This document shows, one piece after another, positions 39,101 through 51,600 of a stretch of 64,000 nt of DNA (positions within the stretch are counted from its first letter, which is position 1; each line of letters begins with the position of its first letter). The notes beneath the pieces were generated by a model that was not told where the DNA came from, ran no database searches, and was given only the letters and a program-made list of their open reading frames with translations. A program made the position numbers and the translations under genes. The stretch is from Xylocopa sonorina (lineage: Eukaryota; Arthropoda; Insecta; Hymenoptera; Apidae): the NCBI RefSeq assembly GCF_050948175.1, contig NC_135197.1:7086501-7150500 (forward strand), in the 5' to 3' direction.

Positions 39101-39649
39101 GATTAAATTCAAATCCAGAATCTATTTCGATCTTCGTACGCTAAACGACTCGAGGTGAAAAGTGGTGGGGATTGGTGCGAATTTTTGGACACGGACACTT
39201 CGCCTGATGATTTTTACTCGCGAGCACAGTGATCTACGATACCTGATGGTGAATCGAAACGGTTCGCGAGCAACATCTGAGAAGTTACTCGTCAGTTGAC
39301 AATTCGTCGCAAGAATATAATACACATAGACGGTAATCGAGAAGTGATATTTGGTGGAGAACCGATTCGTTGCGTCTGATCATCAATGTGAGGTTCGCGA
39401 TTCCACTGGTGAACGTAGTATCATTAGAGGAAGAGTAATCGTTAGAAGAGTACTCGAAGTACCTCGAGTTCGAGGATCGATGTGGAAGAATGCGGAGGAA
39501 AGAAGTTTGATCGACGTTTGGAACTTTGTTGGACAGTCGCGGAGGTTGTCGGGATCGAGAGAACGATGACGATCGACGATTGAGGCAACTCTCGTGAGAA
39601 TTCTGTGCCGGGTGATCGAGGGCTCGTTTCAGGGGGGGTTGTGGATATT
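36181..39649. other. Intergenic DNA upstream of sevenless
   Basis: No gene is supported. A short ATC repeat (about 36313-36342) and the second tRNA-like segment lie at the left. On the minus strand, 37238-37362 follows a CAACTGCAG acceptor-like site and is open in more than one frame, so it could be a terminal exon, but no partner exon was found. The right part, from about 38.7 kb, should contain the sevenless promoter and 5' UTR; a weak TATA-like ATATAATAC lies at 39314-39322. Confidence 0.5.
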
Positions 39650-42600
39650 ATGTTAGCAAAGGGATTATGTGTGCTTCTGACGGTGCTGGCGCTGGCGGGA
39701 AGCGTCTCGGCGCTTCTGCCAGAAGACTTCGAAGATCGATCTACTCCTGCCAACCTCCAAGAGGAATGCGCTTCGAAATGCCCGGAACTCGACTTGAATC
39801 AGGTCAGAATCTTGCTATTCGTAACGTACATATCAAATTCTTGACGAACACGGAAGTGTAAAGTTCGCTTATCGTGTACGATACTTCTGCATAAGTCGCT
39901 AAACGAAATCTTGTCGATTGAACATTTCTAAACTCGCGTCCGAGACTTCGAAAGACGTAAGAAAGGAGCAGAAATACGTTCTCTGTCCACTCGATTTCCC
40001 ATTTTGAATGCTACGTAACAAATTGTCTGGCCATTTGTCTCGAACGCGTTACCTGTTGCGTCTTCGATGCTTTACTCCGTTCGGGAAAGATGTCTTCCAG
40101 CGAGTGAAGCTGTAAAACAAGATGAACGACTTGGAAATCTAGGTAGAATTACGGCGAAAGGGAATAGATCGTTTCTGTAGATCTCGCACATGTGTATAAA
40201 ATCGTGGTACTAAGTATTACAAGACGCTTGAAAAAATAACGCTATCTTTTCCGTCTCCTTTTTTGTTTTGAATATTTTCGTGTCGTTTATCAGCATCCCG
40301 CGCGATTACTGGTGGTATTATTGTACGCTCTTCTTGTTATGAAAGTGGCAGCAGATGAAAGTCACGAAGACTGTCGCGTGTCCGTTACGTCCGTTCCGTT
40401 ACGTACGCTGAAACATGAAAAGTTCTCTAATACGCATGTTGGTTTGCTAAATCGTGCGTGAAATAAACGGACGTTTTTTCCATTCTATATTTTCACAGCA
40501 CGGGTGCACTCCGCGCGAACAATACTGTTTATAGCAATAAATAATCGCAATCGCGGGAAAAATTAGTTTATCGTGCGCGATTCCATAGCGAAGAGGTCAG
40601 TACAGACGCGAAGTTCATGCTTGGCGCAACGGAACGAAACGAGACGAGACGAGAGGAGACAGAAATCGAACCGTGATCATCGCGTTACCCTTTCGATAGT
40701 TTTTTTCGCGAGGGGTGTTGATTATTTTCGTCCGCTGATGACGTCTTCCGACGTGTGCGCCTGTGCGTATACACGGGATTTTCTCGTCGTTTTTTCGCTC
40801 TCACGGTTCGCGGAGATATCGAAGTTCGTCTCGAGAAAGAAAGTAACGCAACTTCTTCAACGAGAAGGATACAGAAATGCAGACGAGGCAGAAAGATAGA
40901 GAAAATAGTCGATTCGTTGGAACCGCGAGAAGCGTTCTCGGAGCGAGGCGAGCGTAGCACAAAAATGGCTCCGCACGAAGGACGTATCAATTTAAGTCCA
41001 CTCTCCATCCCGACTGTACCATTCATTAATTAACTTAACTACACGACGCGGCGCATCATCGCAGTCCATAAGCACGGTCTCGAGGATGAAAGACGAGTTG
41101 TAACAGATACAGGAGCTTCTAATCATTTTTCTCTTCTCTATTTCTCCCTTTACGCCTTTCCGTAAAACGTCGCTGAACTTTTGGTCGTCTCACGGGACGC
41201 GAGTACGAATCCGTTCAACCTCGAAGATCTTTGGAGCGAATCACGCGAAAGCGTACCTTTCTTGTCCGTTTTTTTTTTTTCTCATCTCGTCTCTTTCGGC
41301 TTCTACAAAGGGCGATTGAGACGATTGAAAGGATGCATCAGGAGTGATAAATGTAACAAAAGGCGGTCTGGAGGAATGATTAAACCGATCCTTTCGTGGA
41401 GAGTTTAATTGATAATTGCTGGCAATTTCGTTCACGCCAATTGCCGAAGACAGTGATTACCAGCTTTTTACCGGGAGCCTGTTCACACGAGAACCGCGAG
41501 AACTCTGTTCGACGGAGTTCTCGGAGCATCGTGGGTACCAGGAGACGGATTAGGTTAATTTCAACAGGGCGAGCGCGTTCATCGATATCTCCTCGAACGG
41601 GGAAACGTTCCTCGAAACGGTGCATTTCAATTACCCGCCGCCAGATAAAAGAAATCAACTTCTCGATCCCTTATCTTCCCTTCGTTCTCCGCTCGATCTT
41701 GCCCCTCCGTTTTTTCCTCGTCGATTTTCGTCATCACGAGACTCGAGAGAGGCAACCGTCGATACGAACGATAAGGAGGCTTCGGATCGTGGTTAGAGTT
41801 GGGCGAAAAAACGCGGCGCAATTTACAAGAATCGATTTCGATTAACACCCGTGTTTGTGCTGCATCGCGCACGGATGGCGCCCATGTTTCTAAACACCAG
41901 TAGTAACAACGACGACGTCGGGTTATCGTATCTCGAGGTGATGCCTAGGATGACCTTACCACGCTTGCATAACCCCGGGACTCGATTAGCTTTCTAAACT
42001 CGGGCGCGTCACGATTTCGACGTGGACCGTCACAGGCCGCTGGCTAATCCCGTCGTTTCTCACACCGTTTGCGCGAAACAATTTCGTGCGCTTCAATAAC
42101 CCAGGTAAATTGACGTAATCGCTGGTTCGCGCGCTCGACTCAGTCCGCTCGATGTTGCCCGCTGGAATTCCTCAATTTCGAGGACGCGCCGCGCTGAATT
42201 TCTTCCCGTTTAATTGAAAAATAATTAGTTAAACGGCCCGTGCAATGGATCCCAGCCCACGCGTTAACCTACATACGATTTCTCGACGAGCGAAACGCGA
42301 GCGTACCGCGTCGCGATTCAACGGGCTGGCGATCTATGCACGAGGATCGTAAGCGAGCGCAGAGGCAATCCAGGCTACGATTTGTCGCTGACACGAAACT
42401 ACGTAGAATCCGCAGGATCGTTCGACGTGCAACATTATATGTGTAGCCGTACACAATGAACTTCCTGCCGGCCACATCCTCTCACGTACAACGCGTGCCT
42501 CGTTACTTGCTACGGATTCACCGCCGAGTGCATCGATAATCGTGCGAAATTTTCGAATCGCTCCGTACGAATCTGTCGCGATCCTCGATTCTATTCCAGT

Positions 42601-45600
42601 TTCTCTTCTACTCCTTCATTTCGCGACGTACGATCGAAAAGAGGACGAAAGCTTCGCGTGGATGCAGACACAGTGTTCTGAACTCGAGTTTCGCTAATCA
42701 CCGTCACAGCGTAAGCAGACGAATCCAGTTGGTAAAAGAAACAGGCTTTGTCAACTGCGAAGTGAAATCTCGTGTAATCGAGCCGCGATTAGGCAAGATT
42801 TATTTCAAAACGATATTGGAAGTTGAAGGATCGGATGATGAATGATATCGTAGGGAAGATTGATATCCGATTTGGGATTGTTCGAAGCGACAATGGCATT
42901 TCTATGTTCCACGCGTATATCCGTAGAATTCCTCATTTTTGTTGTTGTTTAGTTGAAACTGAATTTATCGAGGGAAAGTCTACACGGTAGGGGACGAGGA
43001 AAAGCCCTTCGCGCGGTTTTACGGTGGAATTCGGCGTTAGGCACGTAGGTATACGGGCGAGAGGCCCACATCTATTGAGATTTCGTGAATTCGAGGGAGT
43101 TTCGTTTCCAAAGCGCGATGGATACGGTTGATACTCTCTCACGATCAACGAATTAGTGATCCGTCCTACAAAGCGGTCGTAAATGGGTGAATTTCGAATC
43201 GTGGGGCTCGCTCGGGAAATATTGTCATTCATTTTAATAACGATCGAGGATCCCTGGAAACAGGAACATCGTGGAATGTTGTTCGTGGATCTAAGCAACA
43301 GATGGATCCTGGGAAGCTAAGCTTCGGCTCCTTTACATGACGTCATATCAATTAAAACGCATGCACGTTCCACGCAGACGTACACAGTACACCAGCGCGG
43401 TGTACATCAGTTTGAGGATCGTAACGAGTGGCAGCTGATGGCGGTTGTTTTTAATTCGTCCCATGGTCTTGAAGGTAATTAACGAAATTAAACGGCGACT
43501 GCGCGCTCGATCGCCTCGACGTGACTTTGTGATAGAACAAAAACTCGACCGCGCGTTCCATGATTTCTTCCAAACGATGGGAGGTTTCAGTTCGTCGCGT
43601 CAAGTTTTTAATAAAAGGTGTACGAGGTACGAAGAACTACGCTTTCGACTGGAACGAAGTTATACAATCGTCCATTCCACTGCGTTGAGCTTTGATGAGT
43701 TAGAGCCCGAAGAACTATTACGCAACTGTTATGCTTAGGAGCAAGACGTGGAAATGGTCTTCCACCGTAAACATCGGGACGGAAAATGCTTCCTGTTCTC
43801 CGTGGTAACGAGTGCAAAGTGAACCAGGCGAGGTGATGCGTATCTTTTTAATTCGTCCCGTAACGCGAGAATAATTGGCGAGGCTCGTAGACGAACGCAA
43901 TATTTGCGTGCGGCCAAACGTTGGAACGTTGACTGCATCGCTCTTCAAACGGTCGGCGAAAGGTAAAGGGAGTGAGAGAAGAAGGGAGAGAAAGGGACAC
44001 CGTTAAGGTGTTTGCCAAAGACAAACCTTAGACTTCAAAGGTAGATGTTCCATCCGAGTGGACACCGTCCGGTATACATTCAACACCGTGCGACCGTGGC
44101 TTATTCCAGACCGCACGAAAAAACTTGATACCCTTTACCTTCGACTTGAAACACCCCAGGACGCTTTCAGCGTGTCAAAGGCCTGCGAGCCGTATTGCTA
44201 GATGTTTGAGTTAGATTTCGATGAATTTTTCAGCTGTTTGCCCGGTGTTCACGGCTGAAGAAGATTAGCGCGAGCAAACATGCGATTCGAACTGGGCAAC
44301 GCAACGATCGTCCACTCGAAGCGTAACGAATTAAAGTTCGATGGAAATCTGTTTGCGCGAGCGTTGGAATCGGAGGGAAGAACCGGTGGTCGGTCATTAG
44401 ACCCAATCATGAACGTCGATGGCTCCACTTTGGGGGCGAGGTGCAACAGTTGGCGAACGCTTCGAAGCGTGACAAAGACGTTGAACATGACGGAAGGACG
44501 TACGGAAGGACGAGCAGCCGCACATTAGACGATTACCTCGGATCAGATAAAACAGCTCTTTACTGGTTGATTTCCGTGCTTGGAACCTGGTGCACCTTTT
44601 AGTGGGAACAGGAAGCTTGGATAGAACCGGCGCAATAAAACGGAGTGACTGTTTGAAATCCACTGACACGATAATTCGAAGCGATTCTCGAAACGATCGA
44701 GGAAGGAAACGGCCAGGCGCGCGGCTGGGCATGCTAGCGGAAAAGTACCAACGAAAAAATCAACCGTACAAGATTTCAATTACGCCGTGGAATGTAACGG
44801 CGAAGAATGTTCTAGCGAGCAGGATGGTAATGTCGCAGGGGTACTTGGTTTCATATGGTGTGGCAGTCTAGGCGGTTTGATTAATCGGGTGCAAAGTTAA
44901 ACGAGCGTCGTGTCAGTCGAAGAGGCAAGGAACGGACAACGAGATTCCTCGACAATGGAAAGGAGAGATAGAAAAAAATTCATCGTAAAATTGATACATC
45001 CACGCCGAGAGGCGATAGTCGCGAAAACACTGCACCGTCTCTCCGGCCTTTCGTTATCACGCGACTCCGTCACCGATCGTGCTTTCTGTTCTTCCACTGG
45101 GAAAACAGAACACCCGTGCACGGTTCACGTTCATGCATGTTACGCGAATTTTAGCTTCCAAGTTTCGAGTACCAGATACAGCGAGTACTGATAAAAGGGC
45201 GCGGTCGAAGGCGTTCACCAGAGCTGCTCTCGCGAACGTTTGGCGAACGCTGGTGAACGCGCGTTGGAAAAAAGTTGGGATTCGAACGACGATAACGGCA
45301 GCGTGCGTGCAGGGGCCGCAGAAAATAAATTGAATCGCTTGCCAGCTTTAAAAGATAGTAAATTGTCTCATCCGGTTCAATTGACACCCCCGGTACACCT
45401 AGTCTGTCGCGAATGAATCGCCGAATAATCGTGCCAAGTCGCAGAGTCCTGGCCTACCGTTTCGGATAACGCGGTCGTTACACCGTTCGCACCTGTACGT
45501 TGCTCCGCTTCCGGTATACAGGTGCGCGTCCGGTTTTTAATGGAAACGATGGCAAATTGTTAAAAAGAGAGGAAAAGTTTTACGGAACGCGTACCAGGAG

Positions 45601-48600
45601 CCGAGTGGACGCGAGGGTTGCTGGCGAACAATTCCGGGGCTGATAACAAGGGTGTGAAGCCATGCGTACCGCCATGGGAATTTCGGGAGTCGACAAGTTC
45701 CTATGCATACGTAATTACCTTAAGGATCATATTTATTCAAGAGCAGCGCTCGTGTCACCTGTTGGTTCATGAATTTCAATCATCGCATGCTAAGTTGACG
45801 ATGGATCGCAATCAGGAACCAACTGCGTAGCGTTTCGTCATATTCCGCGTGTAACGACAAATACTACCGCCTATAAAATTACCGTCAAATAATGTTTATT
45901 TTATTCTCTGGTTCCCAGAATCGAACGGACGACTCCAGCTCGAAATTGGGTTGCGGCGTGCGATGCAAGATCGACCAGGTGAGTGAACCAGAATTGCAAT
46001 TTCTCGAGCGTGCGTTTAACAAATATACTCGACCATGGCTCGTGCGATTTCTTCGTCTCGCCTTTCGCTCGGGTAGCTTCGAATTTCGATAATTCACGCG
46101 AGAGAGACTCGAACTTCCGGAACTGTTCTCCGATCGCCTTCGCCAGGTCTGCAGCCGCCACGGGGACGGTTCTCGCGTCGGCTGTAGCGGGAATTTAAAG
46201 TTCGTCGGGGAGCATCGTCGAACGTTTATTAACATAGTCGAACGTCGGAGACGAAAATAAAGGGACGCCGGTCCCCTGGCACAATGAAAGTACTTCCGCT
46301 GCCGTCCCCGGGGTGCCTGTTCACTGGCTCGCTAGTAGATAGACGGTAAACGGCAAATAAAAACAAAGTCAGGTCCTCCGTCTCCCTTTCTCCTGGCTCT
46401 TTCTCCCGCGCCACGTTCGAGCGTACGCGGCCAAAGCCAATGAATGGATGAACGTGTATACGTATTACGCGTACGAATGAAAGAATGGCCGGGCTTGTAC
46501 GGCTTCGTGACTTTAAATTGGATCGCGTACAAGTGCGTCCTATGGCGGATGTCGCCAAATTGCCGTGTGACTCCGGATTCACTCTCTCTGCTCGCTTGTC
46601 TCTTTCCGCACTTCAGTTACACGCTCTCTCTTTCTCTCTCTCTTTTCCCTCTTTCGCCCCGTCGCGGAAGTCCGTCGGGGAAATCCGCAGAAAAACGTCA
46701 CCGCGACGATATCTCCGTGGAATGTTGATGTTTCCGCGTAAACTCCAGCTGAAACTCGCAGTGGAAGAAGCTAGAAATTGATCATCTCCCACGACTTTAA
46801 CGAAATCACGGAGGATCGTTAACACGTTCCGACGAGCGCAAAGGGAAGAGACCTTCTGGGAAGGGAGACATGGATAGGGATGGGCGATGAAACGGAGAAA
46901 GGACCCCTAACGCGACCGGAAGGATATCCAGCAACGCGTGTCTCCAGGGTAGGAAACGAGGACCGCAATTAATGCTACGAAAAGGACAAAAGGGCCTGCG
47001 ATACACTTAATTATCGCGTGACATCCAAAAAAAAAGGGAATAAAAGAGAGGAACGCGATTATTAAGTCTGGTCCCTGACGAGGATGTCATATTTTAATAG
47101 ACGCTCTCTGGATCGTCCGATCGCGTGCGTATTAACCAACCTTGCGGCGCCGTGGTTCGCGTGTTCGGCTCGTAAAAGCCTCGAATGCCACGAGTCGCGG
47201 TGCGTGAATCGCTCTCGAAACGATTTCCTCCCTCGCCTCGTTTCACGGTTCGTACGTTCTAGTAACGCGCACGAATAACGGTCGGCTCAAGCGCTCGACA
47301 CGATCCAAAAGGAAGATGCTCTACTTTTTGCTAAACGCAACCCTAATTGCCTTCCTCCTGTTAAACGGACGATTTTAACCGACGCGCGTCGCTAAACTCT
47401 GTCTCGTTTTACACGGTGTCCCCCTTTTTTGCAATTTCATAGATGGAAAACGAGAGTAACCAATCGCACGGCCGTATGAACTCTCGCCGTGCAAGTTCGA
47501 TCGGGCGAGTTCGCGTAAGCTCGATGGTTCAGCTTTGATGCCTCTTCCGGTAATTTCACGGTTCGATAGCGGCCAACCGATAGCCATGGAATTCCTTTTG
47601 TACGTATATACGAAATATTGCGCTGCGCGTACCATTCTCGCGCAGAAACGAAAAATGCATCCGTGCTTGGTCCACGCGGAGACACAAGCATCCCGTTTCG
47701 AATGCATATCGCTGCGAACCAAAGTATACAAACGAGAGCGAAGTAAACGTTTCGGAAGCATCTTTGGCGAAAACGAATCTGGCAGACCTACTCCAGTTAC
47801 TCGAGTACGCTTCTAAAGTGGCGGACCGTTAGCATCAAGGATCTCCGTGACAAACGCGGCTACTTGACATTGGCTACCAGAAGCTACTCCATTTTGTGCT
47901 TCCTGCAAACGATGCTTTCAAGACCATCCATGCTATTTGAAACTGTAACCCTCCTATTATATGTTTATACTAGTAGGCAGCGAAAATTGATGGCCCGTCA
48001 GTAGCGCACGAGGACTACCCTTCCACTTTCGAAATCGGACAATTAATGGACACGGTTCGTCGAGGCGCGTTGCCCCTTCGAGGCGTCTCATCGCTCACGT
48101 CTTGTCCAGTCGGAGCCCAGGGCAGAATCGGTGAACGGGGTACTGAAGCGAATCGTCGAGAGAACAGATAGATCCTCGTCCGTGGTAGGATGAAGATCTA
48201 CGATCTACGGGGAGTCGAGTAGAGCGAGGGCCAGGCTGGGGCGTAATGTGTGTTGAGGTTTTAATGAGGAAGTGAGAAATTAGCGGGCGCAACGTCGAGC
48301 CGCTGCGCTTCAGCTGTTTTCCACCGTCTGATGGTTTTGTCAACCCCCATCGCGCGATCGGGACGTTCTCGAAACGGAGAAAATTACGGCCGTTTAACGA
48401 GCCGGGCCGAATCCGGCCGTACGGATTCGAGCGAGCGATGAAACGCTGCGTTTCGTGGCAACTAATTGAAAAAAGGGGATGGCGCTTGATACAGGCACGA
48501 AGCAACGAAGTGTCGCAAGGAGAATGATTAATTAAGACGTTATAAAAATTATCTTCGTCTAGGGTCGTTAGAGTGGCCGTTTTAACTATCGTGCATTCCC

Positions 48601-51600
48601 AAGATAAATGCCCGGTCGACGCTTCTTATTGCGCGCGCCACGATTCCCTTCTGTCGTATCTACTTTTTCTCCTCCCACCCGGTTCAAAATGATAAAGAAG
48701 ATGGTTATATTTTTAACACACGGGATCTCTCCAAATAATTCTTCGTAACGAGCGTTTCTCCTCCCATTTCGTAGATCTGTCGCTGTAAATGCACTCAATT
48801 CACTCGAATCCTCTCTCTGTGCGTATCAAGCCTGTTCGTGTTCCAACCGCTCCGTAGCCGTAAAATCGAACCGTCACAAAATGTTTATTAATAACCTATT
48901 TATCTAACGTGCCGGTGGTCCCTTTCTTTCCAGACTTTTCAGAACAGTTGACCTATGCGATACCCTCGAATGCCATCGCACGCGTACATAATAATTATTG
49001 GACAGTCGCGTAAGACCAGATTTAATCAGGACTTCGAACGGCCGCTGTCCCGTTTATTCTGAGACCTTCGAGTTTAAGGCGGGAAAAAAGTTCGTGCTAT
49101 CAAATTAATCGCGAGAAAAGCATTTCGACGCTCGACATGCTTGTCTATATATTCTAAAGCGACGCGTCTTTACCATCTCCTCGAATAGGAGGGAGATAAG
49201 TGTAACGTTATAAAAGACGTCGCGTATCATAGCATAAAGGCTATGGTTGACGCAGGTGGTGCGCTAATCCAGCCGAATTAAGCTTTCGATGGCGAGCTTA
49301 TTATTCTAGAATGTCGAGCGTAGTATCATTTATGTGCGGCGCCTCTCGAACGCGGCAGAGTGTCGATCAGCCCGACAATTGGTAAATGGCTCTCTTGGAT
49401 CTCGGTATACGACGCTGGAATAGCGATTTTACTAGGCACAGCTGTCCGCGAACGACGCGGAGCAACGTAACGAGGACTTCCATAACGGGGCTCTCGATCT
49501 TCATCGAGAACAGGATTAAACGTCAATTATCGCCTGTTACCGGGCAAAATTGGAGATTGGAACAGGAAACACGGCCGAAACGTATGGATTCATCTCGTAG
49601 AACACCGGAGAATGACACTTGAAAAGATGGAACGAGTTATATACGTAACATACAGCATAGTAACATATACATACAGCAGTCGAAACGCAGTACTTCAAGC
49701 CATCGAGCCTGCGGTATCACTTTTGTGTATTTACGTTTCGCCAAGCAGGGCTTCGCTTCGAGACGCTCACGAAGAACAGACCCATGGGTTTGCAACGTAT
49801 CTTTCGTTCCCGCGTCCGTTCGTTTAGCTACCGAATTTCGATGTTTACCTTGCAACCATGGACGATCTCTGGTGCTTCTTTCCGAGTCGATTCTTCGCGT
49901 CGAGACGCGGCAACGTAAACCGTTTCAGTTTCATTTATTGAGAATTGTTTATTAGTAAGCGATCGGGGTAACACAATTTTTCCGTACGATAACATTGCTG
50001 ATCTCACGGCACGGTTATCGAGAATTGAGAGGAGGCTAGAACCAAGCAACGCATCATAGGTCTTGTCTGGACATAAAAGTTCCAGTACGTAAACGATCGC
50101 GATCTTCATCGGAAAACAAACGCAGACGCACACGTGCTCATCGTTCGTTCGTCTTCTTCCTCGTCCTCTTCTCCTTCGGCTCACTTGTTGTAGCCGACAA
50201 ATGCCCACATCCTCTCGTGCAGAAAGTTAATGCGTTAAACTTCGGTTCGCAAATCCATGCTTGGCACGAACCGACCGGCTGCCTTATGAACGTGGGCGTT
50301 ACTTGAAGGCACGTGCCTCGTATATACGTTTCTCGTACATCTTTCGAATACGATTTCGCCTTACAGACGTTCCAGTTACTTCAATGCCAAAATGATGCAG
50401 CGCGCCTCGTTCCTTGCGCCAAGCGATTGGTCGTCTCGATTCAATCGTGCGCGTTTCATAAGTACTGTATCGAGGGAACGGAACGTTTCATTTTTAATGT
50501 CGAATGTTGTATAAACTATACAATTGCAAGGTTACAAATTTACAACAAACATAGCATAACGCAGGATCTCACACTCATTTCTTTTTGCGTCTGTTACAGT
50601 GCAGAAAAGGATGTGGAGCGTGGCAACGAGCACTCGACACGAGCTGTCAAGCAGTCTGCGTTAGTACATTGAAACAGTATTACTTCCTATCCTAATGTTA
50701 AACATCGCGTTTCTTTCCTTTTTCGTTACTTTTCTATTACTCGCATCAAGCGTGATCTTTATCAAATATTAACCCAGCTTGTATTGTTTATAGAATGGAA
50801 CGCAAGAATTGCTGCCTCCCAAAGAATTATACTGTGTTCTGGGTTGTCACGACGCGCTGAATCGTTACTTTCAGCAACTGAAAGGTAATACACACTCTAC
50901 TCGCAACAGTGAACCCCTTACAGCGTGCACATTTCTCTATGCACATAGCTTTATCATTGAACGTTACGATCAAACCTCGTTAGAACTTCGCAAACTCTTT
51001 AGCAAAACGATCAACCGTGTCCACTCTCAGCTGTTGCTCCTCGTAATGTTCGAAATTGCTGGTGTCATCCGGCGACGAGCATTTCGGTATGAAGCTGGGC
51101 TGAACTTTCTGATGATAGATCTCGTTCCAATCGATCGTCTGGAACCACCTGTGCTCTTTGATGTCTATGGGGCCGCCTTTCAGGTTCCCGTACCTCCTGG
51201 TCAGATCGACTTGCAGCATGTTCTTCACGATGTCCCTCAGCTCCTCGCCAAAGTGGTGAGGGAACTTGTACTTGCCAGCGACGATCTTCTCGTAAATCTT
51301 CATTGGGTCCCGCGAGTAGAACGGCGGGTATCCAGCGTTCATCTCGTAAATCAGAACACCGAAACTCCACCAGTCGACGGCTGTGCCGTAGCCCTTCGAC
51401 AGGATCACTTCTGGCGCGAGGTACTCCGGTGTGCCGCATAGCGTCCACGTTCTACCGTCGATCATCTTGCAGAATCCGAGGTCCGTCACTCGGATGTAAC
51501 CCGTGCTTTGGATCAAAATGTTCTCCGGCTTCAAGTCCCTGTAAATGAGGCTGCAATGATGAAGGTACTCGAGAGCCAGCGCAACCTGGGCGGCGTAGAA

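Noticed and set aside
48095..48505. 136-codon minus-strand frame in sevenless intron 2
   Set aside because: No domain, no splice partners, composition typical of chance frames.
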